DNA from: Candidatus Petromonas tenebris
GTDB lineage: Bacteria; Bacillota; Clostridia; Peptostreptococcales; Caminicellaceae
Assembly: GCA_014236755.1 (NCBI GenBank)
Contig: JACCKY010000006.1
Span: 27,012-91,011, forward strand
DNA length: 64,000 nt
Reading direction: 5' to 3'
A program made the translations under genes and the position numbers. The number at the start of each line of letters is the position of its first letter. Position 1 is the first letter of the stretch. Shown here piece after piece: positions 56,292 through 62,632 of the stretch. The notes below the pieces were generated by a model, which was not told the DNA's origin, did not search any database, and saw nothing but the letters and a program-made list of their open reading frames with translations.

Positions 56292-56681
56292 TTATGCTAA
56301 AGATTTAGCGGCTACGAAGCCAAGCCAAGCTGCACATAGTCCTATGCCTATATTAGATACTATGTTTATTAAAGCAAGTAAATAGTTTGAACTTTTAATT
56401 AAGCTAAAGGTCTCTAAAGAAAATGTAGAAAAAGTAGTAAATGCTCCCATCATTCCAGTTCCTAACAATATACGTAAACGCGGGTCCACCTCCACTACTT
56501 CAGTACCATATATAGCCAAAAACACTAAAATGAAGCTTCCTAGGGCATTCACAATCAACGTTCCATATGGTATATAAGAACCTAAAGAGTTCATAACTAA
56601 ATTAGATATCCAATATCTCATGTTACTCCCTATAAAGCCTCCTATTCCTAATAACATTATTTTTGTCCACATGTTTTTCAT
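56292..56681 (-). CDS. crcB: Fluoride channel CrcB/FluC
   Basis: A 129-residue membrane protein with four segments. It has GGFIGSNMRYWISN, the pore motif GTLIVNALGSFILV and GMMGAFTTFSTFSLE (the FSTF phenylalanine box). It forms a dual-topology dimer that expels fluoride. An upstream fluoride riboswitch supports the assignment. ATG follows GGAAGGAG. Confidence 0.95.
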   Translation of the reverse strand: MKNMWTKIMLLGIGGFIGSNMRYWISNLVMNSLGSYIPYGTLIVNALGSFILVFLAIYGTEVVEVDPRLRILLGTGMMGAFTTFSTFSLETFSLIKSSNYLLALINIVSNIGIGLCAAWLGFVAAKSLA

Positions 56682-56724
56682 CCACTCCTTCCGTCAAACA
56701 GAAAACTTTCATCTCAAAATCTAA

Positions 56725-56816
56725 GGCTTCTACCAAAAACCATAAGCGTTTTCGGCAGAAGCCATCAGCCTTTAAAGGCATTTAGGAACGTATCCAAGGA
56801 GAGCCTCATCTCCCTC
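56725..56816 (-). promoter_or_regulatory. Fluoride riboswitch (crcB motif)
   Basis: On the minus strand GGGAGATGAGGCTCTCC (56814-56798) forms the first paired element. The conserved GCTGATGGCTTCTGCC (~56770-56755) supplies the second. Both fit the fluoride aptamer consensus as I recall it. The 3' part (GGCTTCTGCCGAAAAC) can instead pair with GTTTTTGGTAGAAGCC, a terminator-like switch hairpin at 56725-56763. It lies 44 bases upstream of crcB. Confidence 0.82.
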
Positions 56817-56939
56817 TTCCAATTTACTTTTAATATACTTGGTCTGAATCTGTACCAATTTTATTATAATCATTAACAAAGTAAATTTCAAATAACCTCT
56901 ATAATATAGATAAACAAATTTAAGATTGAATTTATATTA

Positions 56940-57272
56940 CTCTAGAGATTCTGAGGTTTCCTTCAGAGCGATTTTGAAGTATTTGTTGCTACCTTTATCT
57001 TAATTTATATAAAGCAACAAATTTTCACATGAGCTAGAAGAATTCTCAAAATCCTAACAAATTTAACCTTGAACTTTGTTATCTATAATAACTTCTCATG
57101 CCAGTTAATCTAGTGACACAGCTTTAAATATCCTTCAATTTTTCATATTTTCCTCTGAAGCGACTTTGAAGATCTATTTTTACCTCTGTTTTGTATTAAA
57201 ATAGCTCTTCTACGGAGCTTAAAGAGAATTATTGAAGGATATTTATAAGGAACTAGCGAGGCAAGTTAATAT
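56940..57272. repeat. Dispersed repeat family 2, right cluster
   Basis: 57204-57272 matches 72-139. An inverted related arm occurs at about 57099-57147 (GCCAGTTAATCTAGTG ... AAATATCCTTCAA). Two related blocks (CAGAGCGATTTTGAAG at 56965 and CTGAAGCGACTTTGAAG at 57155) each carry their own hairpin. Another piece, TATGCCAGTTAAACTA, is at 48974-48989. No gene is supported between 56820 and 57280. Confidence 0.6.
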
Positions 57273-57280
57273 ACTTATTT

Positions 57281-58615
57281 TTATATACCTAAAATCCATG
57301 CCGCTAATGAAAAATATACAACTAAAGCTACCGCATCAACTATAGTAGTTATAAGAGGACTGGCCATAATAGCAGGATCCAGTTTAAACCTAGTTGCTAT
57401 AATTGGTAAAATACCACCAACAATCTTAGCTAAAACAATCGTTACAAACAATGTACCGGTTACGGTTACTGCAACCTTCAGTTCAATTTTCTCTAAATAA
57501 TATATCCTCAAAAAGTTTATACCTGCTAAAGCAAAACCGACAACGGAACTAACTCTAAGTTCTTTTAAAATAACTTTAAAAAAATCTTTAGTTTTGATTT
57601 CTCCTAAAGCAATTCCCCTTATTATGAGTGTTGAAGACTGAGCCCCTGCATTTCCTCCTGTATCCATAAGCATTGGTATAAAAGCAGCAAGTATTACAAC
57701 TGACTGTAACACATCTTGAAATCTTTGAATAATTCTTCCTGTGAAAGTAGCCGACACCATAAGAATGAGCAGCCAGGCAATTCTATGTTTTGCTAAAGTC
57801 AAAGTATTGGTATCCAGATATTCGATTTCTGAAGGCTCCATAGCTGCCATTTTATGAAAATCCTCGGTGTTCTCCTGTTCTATAACATCCATAATATCAT
57901 CAACTGTTATTATTCCTGTAAGTCTGTGCTCCTTATCTACCACAGGTAGTGCTATAAAGTCATACTTTTTAAACAGATGGGCTACTTCCTCCTGATCATC
58001 ATGGGTATTGACATATATAACATTGGTTTCCATTATTTCCTCAAGGGTTTTTGTCTCATCACTGGTTACAAGTTTTCTTAGTGAAACAATTCCTTCCAGT
58101 TTTCTGCTCTCATCAGTGATATAACAGGTATAGATAGTTTCCTTTTCAATTCCTGTCTTTTTAATATGCTCCATAGCCTCTTTTACTGTCATCATCTTCT
58201 TGAGACCTACATATTCGATGGTCATGATGCTACCGGCAGAATTTTCGGGATAATTTAAAAACTGATTAATTAACTTTCTTTCTTCCTCCTTAGTATTTTT
58301 AAGAATCTTTTTTACTATATTTGCTGGCATTTCCTCTAAAACGTCTATCATGTCATCGAAAAAAAGTTCATCCATTATATGCTTGATTTCTTTATCAGTA
58401 ATTGAATTTATGATTTCCATCTGGTGCTCATTAGAAAGATATGAAAATACATCTACCGCCACATCCTTAGGAAGCATTCTAAAGAAAATCAAGGCATTCT
58501 CTATGTCCAGCTCTTCCAATATATCTGCTAGATTTACTGCATTAAGTTCCAGTATTTCTTTTCTAACTGCATTATATTTTTTGTCTTTCAGCAGCTCAAT
58601 AACTCTTTCTTTCAC
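57281..58615 (-). CDS. mgtE: Magnesium transporter MgtE
   Basis: Mg2+ channel-transporter of 444 residues: an MgtE N-domain (helical repeats, ~1-125), two CBS domains (~130-250), then five membrane segments with the ion-path motif MLMDTGGNAGAQSSTLIIRG. The GTG at 58615 lies seven bases after AAAGGAGG; a TTG at 58642 would swallow that site. An M-box riboswitch is far upstream, separated by a repeat element. Confidence 0.95.
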   Translation of the reverse strand: MKERVIELLKDKKYNAVRKEILELNAVNLADILEELDIENALIFFRMLPKDVAVDVFSYLSNEHQMEIINSITDKEIKHIMDELFFDDMIDVLEEMPANIVKKILKNTKEEERKLINQFLNYPENSAGSIMTIEYVGLKKMMTVKEAMEHIKKTGIEKETIYTCYITDESRKLEGIVSLRKLVTSDETKTLEEIMETNVIYVNTHDDQEEVAHLFKKYDFIALPVVDKEHRLTGIITVDDIMDVIEQENTEDFHKMAAMEPSEIEYLDTNTLTLAKHRIAWLLILMVSATFTGRIIQRFQDVLQSVVILAAFIPMLMDTGGNAGAQSSTLIIRGIALGEIKTKDFFKVILKELRVSSVVGFALAGINFLRIYYLEKIELKVAVTVTGTLFVTIVLAKIVGGILPIIATRFKLDPAIMASPLITTIVDAVALVVYFSLAAWILGI

Positions 58616-58633
58616 TTTTAGGCCTCCTTTTAT

Positions 58634-58734
58634 GGGAGCCAAAACACGCTGTGGTGATTATGTCTCCCTTTTCTAATATTTGATTGTTTATAAAGATTCT
58701 TATCAGGAACAGGACTCGAATCCATAATCACCAC
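58634..58734 (-). promoter_or_regulatory. Inverted repeats in the mgtE leader
   Basis: GTGGTGATTAT (58651-58661) and ATAATCACCAC (58724-58734) are perfect 11-base complements, 62 bases apart. GGGAG (58634-58638) and CTCCC (58663-58667) can pair across one of those arms, giving mutually exclusive folds just before the ribosome site. Function is inferred only. Confidence 0.5.
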
Positions 58735-58757
58735 CACCTTTCTTTCACCCTAAAAGA

Positions 58758-59028
58758 ACAAAGGCGTCTTCGACGCATTTGTTGGTTCGTAGTTAGTAGT
58801 TCGTAGTTGGTAGCCCTAATTAGTTCTTAGCTCTTGGCTCTTGGCAAATCCTGGCCTTTCTTTAGGGTCTTTCCTGTAGCCCGTCACCTGTCACCTTTTT
58901 GCCATGAGCGGTCAGCAGTTAGCTGTTAGCCTTTTTATATTCAACTGGTAAAAGTTTGTAATTTCTTGCATCTCTTGAATTTACTTTGTTTTATACCTAC
59001 AATTTTTTTAAAAATGTTTGAACTCCTA
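58758..59028 (+). repeat. Heptamer-based dispersed repeat, copy F (full length)
   Basis: Starts with the hairpin AACAAAGGCGTC / GACGCATTTGTT. Heptamer blocks follow: GTTCGTA-type (58789-58816), TTAGCTC/TTGGCTC-type, CCGTCAC/CTGTCAC-type and CAGTTAG/CTGTTAG-type. It ends in the conserved tail to AACTCCTA. It lies between the M-box terminator and mgtE, so it is part of any mgtE transcript started at the M-box promoter. Confidence 0.92.
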
Positions 59029-59031
59029 GAC

Positions 59032-59062
59032 AATAAAAAAAACTCTACTCAACAGTAGAGAA
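59032..59062 (-). terminator. Expression-platform terminator of the M-box
   Basis: CTCTACTG / AGTAGAG hairpin followed on the minus strand by a T-run, directly downstream of the aptamer. The repeat begins three bases after it. Confidence 0.85.
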
Positions 59063-59077
59063 AATTCTATTTTCCAC

Positions 59078-59222
59078 AATGTTGAGCTTTGACACTGTAA
59101 AGCTTTGACCTTTGGTCAGCTACATTAGAAATAACCTTCACGATCATTCCTGTTAACCCATTGGAATCTCTCGATTTTTCTGGGCAGTAGCGTCTATCTT
59201 TACAGGAGCCTCACCTAACAAT
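59078..59222 (-). promoter_or_regulatory. M-box (ykoK) magnesium riboswitch
   Basis: The minus strand contains GTTAGGTGAGGCTCC (59219-59205), GACGCTACTGCCC, AATGGGTTAACAGGAATGA and the closing segment AAAGCTTTACAGTG, matching the M-box of Bacillus mgtE in order. It senses Mg2+ and terminates when the ion is abundant. The controlled gene is mgtE, about 460 bases away. Confidence 0.95.
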
Positions 59223-59259
59223 TATTATGTCTCTTTTGAATTATATTATGTTTACTATT

Positions 59260-59289
59260 ATAGTATGATAAAAACACCTATTGTGTCAA
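59260..59289 (-). promoter_or_regulatory. Promoter of the M-box/mgtE transcript
   Basis: TTGACA (59289-59284) and TACTAT (59265-59260) with an 18-base spacer on the minus strand, facing the riboswitch. Confidence 0.7.
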
Positions 59290-59386
59290 TAGCTTTTAAC
59301 CTATAATTAACAATTGGAAACCGATTTCCTCAAGCAAATGCATCTTCGCTGAATTTGCCCTAATCTTGCTAATTTTTTAACAATTC

Positions 59387-59415
59387 TTGATGATTTCCTT
59401 TATTAATACTATAAT
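59387..59415 (+). promoter_or_regulatory. Promoter of the NSS transporter operon
   Basis: TTGATG (59387-59392) and TATAAT (59410-59415) with a 17-base spacer; the start codon lies 50 bases downstream. Confidence 0.82.
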
Positions 59416-59465
59416 ATTATTGTATTACTTTTTACAATTTTTTAATAATCGAAAGGAGGATCACT

Positions 59466-61049
59466 ATGGAAAATGGTAATAACAGAGGTAATTGGGGATC
59501 GAAAATCGGTCTAATACTAGCCATGGCTGGTAACGCAGTAGGTCTTGGTAATTTCTGGAGATTCCCCTATCAAGCTGCTAGTAACGGCGGCGGAGCATTC
59601 ATGATTCCTTATTTTGCTGCACTTATTTTAATTGGTATTCCAGTTATGCTTGTTGAGTGGAATTTAGGTCGTTATGGCGGTAAGTATGGCCACGGTACTT
59701 TAGGTCCTATGGTTTACTTACAGGCCAGAGAAGGAATTGGTCCTAAAAAAGCTGCTATTTATGCATCATTAGCAGGTGCAATTGCATTTGGAGTTACTCT
59801 ACTTGTTAATTCCTACTATAATCAAATTATCGGATGGACTCTAGGATACAGCTACATGTCACTTACCGGAGGTTACATGGATACTGCAAAATCAACCGGT
59901 GAAATTTTTGTAAGCTATATTCAAAGTCCTAAGGTATTCATATTCTGGATAATTGCTGTAGGAGGCCTTGGCTACGCAGTTAAACGCGGAGTTGAAGACG
60001 GTATCGAAAGATGGGCTAAAGTTATGATGCCTGTACTTTATGTTTTCGGTATTATATTGGCTATTAGAGCTATAACTATGGGAAGTCCTGTTAAGCCTGA
60101 ATGGTCATCCCTTAAAGGTCTTAACTATATTTGGAATCCAGACTTTTCTAAGTTATCTTGGAAGGCTGCTTTGGCTGCTGCTGGACAGATATTCTTTACT
60201 CTCTCACTAGGTATGGGTATTATATGTAACTATGCTTCATACTTAAAACCTGACGAGGATATAGTTGCTTCTTCATTTGCTACTGTGTCTCTAAACGAAT
60301 TTGCTGAAATCATACTTGGCGGTACTGCGGTTATACCTATTGCCTATGCTTTTCTAGGTCCTGAAGGTGTAGGTGCGGGCGTTGGTTTATCATTTATAGC
60401 ACTTCCTAACGTATTTAGAACAATGACGGGTGGTTCTATATTTGGATCTTTATGGTTCCTACTATTATTTTTCGCAGGATTTACATCTGCAATAGCCATG
60501 TACAACTATCTAGTAGCTCTATTAGAAGAAGACCTGAAAGTCAAGAGAAGTACAGGTGCACTAGCTATATTTATTGCATATATCATAGTTGGCTTGCCTG
60601 TAGCTCTTGAACCTATATTAACTAAAACTGCAGACCTAGCATACTTAACTGAAACTGACAACTGGGTAGGTGTATATTTACTTGTAGTTCTTGGATTAAT
60701 CGAAGCTATAGCTGCAGGATGGTTTATGGGAGATAAAGCCTTAGAAGAACTTAATAGAGGTGGTTATTGGCAAATTCCATCATGGTTCTTTAACACATTC
60801 GTAAAAGGTATAACTCCTATAGCAATAGCTATCTTGTTAATATTCTCAACAAAAGACTATATAGAAGCAGGATACTTTAAACTTGTACCTTCCTTTGTTG
60901 AAAAAACCCCTCAATTAGTACCTTGGGTACAGGGAGCTAGAGTTGTTATATTTGCTGTATTGCTTACTGGTTTTATACAATCCTACAAGTCAATTAAAGC
61001 TAAATATGGCAAAGAGCTCTCTGAAAATAAAGTTTCAATTAGATTATAA
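59466..61049 (+). CDS. Sodium-dependent NSS/SNF family transporter
   Basis: Sodium-coupled amino acid symporter of the neurotransmitter:sodium symporter family, 527 residues, twelve predicted membrane segments. The sodium and substrate site motif AGNAVGLGNFWRFPY in TM1 is intact. TM6-TM8 include AAGQIFFTLSLGMGIICNYA and FFAGFTSAIAMYNYL. The tiny following gene encodes a small subunit of the MetS type, so MetP-like methionine or alanine uptake is likely, but substrate is unproven. Confidence 0.94.
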   Translation: MENGNNRGNWGSKIGLILAMAGNAVGLGNFWRFPYQAASNGGGAFMIPYFAALILIGIPVMLVEWNLGRYGGKYGHGTLGPMVYLQAREGIGPKKAAIYASLAGAIAFGVTLLVNSYYNQIIGWTLGYSYMSLTGGYMDTAKSTGEIFVSYIQSPKVFIFWIIAVGGLGYAVKRGVEDGIERWAKVMMPVLYVFGIILAIRAITMGSPVKPEWSSLKGLNYIWNPDFSKLSWKAALAAAGQIFFTLSLGMGIICNYASYLKPDEDIVASSFATVSLNEFAEIILGGTAVIPIAYAFLGPEGVGAGVGLSFIALPNVFRTMTGGSIFGSLWFLLLFFAGFTSAIAMYNYLVALLEEDLKVKRSTGALAIFIAYIIVGLPVALEPILTKTADLAYLTETDNWVGVYLLVVLGLIEAIAAGWFMGDKALEELNRGGYWQIPSWFFNTFVKGITPIAIAILLIFSTKDYIEAGYFKLVPSFVEKTPQLVPWVQGARVVIFAVLLTGFIQSYKSIKAKYGKELSENKVSIRL

Positions 61050-61062
61050 GGAGGGATAAATT

Positions 61063-61164
61063 ATGACAGGTGCAGCTATAGGTTTTATGGCCACTGTTTG
61101 GACTATTATATTAATTGCAATTGGAGTTACTCTTAGAAAAATATTAAAACACGAAGGTAAATAA
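61063..61164 (+). CDS. NSS transporter small subunit, MetS type
   Basis: A 33-residue single-span protein: MTGAAIGFMATVWTIILI, then the hydrophobic end and a basic tail LRKILKHEGK. ATG follows AGGAGGG at an ideal distance, 13 bases after the transporter stop. MetP/MetS of Corynebacterium is the known precedent for an NSS transporter requiring such a small partner. Easily missed because of its length. Confidence 0.9.
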   Translation: MTGAAIGFMATVWTIILIAIGVTLRKILKHEGK

Positions 61165-61179
61165 TAAAATTGATATAAA

Positions 61180-61212
61180 AATCTCCATCTTTAAAAAGAT
61201 GGAGATTTTTTA
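61180..61212 (+). terminator. Terminator of the NSS transporter operon
   Basis: AATCTCCATCTTT / AAGATGGAGATT hairpin followed by TTTTTT. Confidence 0.9.
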
Positions 61213-61310
61213 GCTAAGTTTTCTTATTTTTAAACGGACCTAAAAATTATTTCAAATTGAAAATACTAAAATGTGGTATAATATATACAAACGTTTCTGA
61301 GGAGGGTGCT

Positions 61311-62018
61311 ATGAATACGACTGAATTGATTAATATACTTGATACGCTAAATGATTTTATTTATAATACGGAAATTTTAAAAAAAGATAAAAAAGAAAAG
61401 TATAGCGAAACTATTTTAGAATTAAAGAAAGAATACCTAAAAATAAATATTGATGAAGAAAACAAAGAATTAAAAAGGGTATATAAATCCTTGATTAAAA
61501 ACGGGAATAAGCTTTTAAAGGAAATTAAAGCTAATAAAAATTCTAAAGAAATGAAGGAAAAAATCAACTACTATATAGGATATTTAAAAGCTGCAAAAGC
61601 TGACTTTACCGGCAATACTAATATTATTATAGGCAAATACTATAGAGTATATATTTTGACTTCAGCATTATTTTTTGCATTATCACCTCAATATTATGGT
61701 TTTATTTTACCAGCACTGCTCTTTGTTCCAATATTTTTAGGTATAAAAGGTATAAAGAACAGGTCAAAAACCGGTTTTCATTTTAGTTTATCAGTTGTAC
61801 CCGTTGCCCTTATGACTTCTTTTACATGGATTAGATACGGCATTTATGCACTATCCAATTTTAATACAGCTCTTAACGAAACTGTCAATTCTACTGGATT
61901 ATCACCTTTTAAATCTAAATTACTAGTTACCGTTCCTCCCTTATTAGCTTTAATACTTTTAATATCAGTTGCAGTCATGGCCTATCGTGGATATAAAAGT
62001 AAAGATTTATTCCTTTAG
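61311..62018 (+). CDS. Membrane protein of unknown function with a coiled-coil N-terminus
   Basis: A 235-residue protein. The first ~110 residues are charged helical/coiled coil (NILDTLNDFIYNTEILKKD...). Four hydrophobic segments follow near 124-137, 141-155, 170-185 and 205-230, ending RGYKSKDLFL. The ATG at 61311 has GAGGAGG five bases upstream; an upstream extension from 61257 overlaps a TATAAT box. No family recognised. Confidence 0.7.
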   Translation: MNTTELINILDTLNDFIYNTEILKKDKKEKYSETILELKKEYLKINIDEENKELKRVYKSLIKNGNKLLKEIKANKNSKEMKEKINYYIGYLKAAKADFTGNTNIIIGKYYRVYILTSALFFALSPQYYGFILPALLFVPIFLGIKGIKNRSKTGFHFSLSVVPVALMTSFTWIRYGIYALSNFNTALNETVNSTGLSPFKSKLLVTVPPLLALILLISVAVMAYRGYKSKDLFL

Positions 62019-62019
62019 A

Positions 62020-62066
62020 AAAAAGTCCTTTGTTAGAAAATTAATTTTCTAACAAAGGACTTTTTA
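62020..62066. terminator. Bidirectional terminator before nrdG
   Basis: AAAAGTCCTTTGTTAGAAAA pairs with its complement through TTTTCTAACAAAGGACTTTT, with T-rich ends on both strands. It serves convergent genes. Confidence 0.88.
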
Positions 62067-62072
62067 TCATAA

Positions 62073-62618
62073 TTATCTTGCCATTGGCACCTCTTGATCT
62101 TCATAGTATTCTTCCTTAAGTATAGCCATCCTGTATTTTAAGGATTTTTTTACGTCTAGAATTCTTTGGTTTTCCGAACCTCTAAACTTTAAAAGCAAGT
62201 TTTTCTTTTCGAGTACAAATGGTCCGTCTACAAGTACATCTATATATTTTAAAAATTCTGCCCAAGCTTTTTTATACTTCTCACCCTTTTTATTTATTAG
62301 TTCTTCAAAGGTATAACCTGTATAGCACCATATATCCAAACCCATCAGCTTAGCGGACTTAGCAATCTCAAGACAAGCAATGGGCTGTTCAAAGGGCTCT
62401 CCTCCACTAAATGTTATTCCTCTATGGAGCCTTAAACTCTTTAGTTCTTCTATTATATCCTCAGTATCCATCAAGAATCCACCATTAAAATCATGAGTTG
62501 ACGGATTATGGCAGCCTTTACATTTGTGTCTACAGCCCTGGGTCCATATAACCCCTCTAAGTCCCGGCCCATCTACTATGCTGTCTCTAGTAATTTGATG
62601 GGAAAGTCTTATCAACAT
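62073..62618 (-). CDS. nrdG: Anaerobic ribonucleotide reductase activating enzyme NrdG
   Basis: Radical-SAM activase of 181 residues that installs the glycyl radical in NrdD. The SAM cluster motif is C-x3-C-x2-C in GCRHKCKGCHNPSTHDFNGG, preceded by DSIVDGPGLRGVIWTQ. The GGEP SAM-contact motif appears in TFSGGEPFEQP. It lies 14 bases after nrdD in one operon. Confidence 0.95.
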   Translation of the reverse strand: MLIRLSHQITRDSIVDGPGLRGVIWTQGCRHKCKGCHNPSTHDFNGGFLMDTEDIIEELKSLRLHRGITFSGGEPFEQPIACLEIAKSAKLMGLDIWCYTGYTFEELINKKGEKYKKAWAEFLKYIDVLVDGPFVLEKKNLLLKFRGSENQRILDVKKSLKYRMAILKEEYYEDQEVPMAR

Positions 62619-62632
62619 ACAATCACTTCCTC

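Noticed and set aside
58700..58735. GGATTCGAGTCC (minus strand) resembles a tRNA T-arm
   Set aside because: The flanking bases do not pair as a T stem, and no acceptor, D or anticodon arm is found. It is treated as part of the mgtE leader.
61257..61310. Upstream start for the membrane protein at 61311
   Set aside because: The extension contains a TATAAT box, while the ATG at 61311 has GAGGAGG at ideal spacing.
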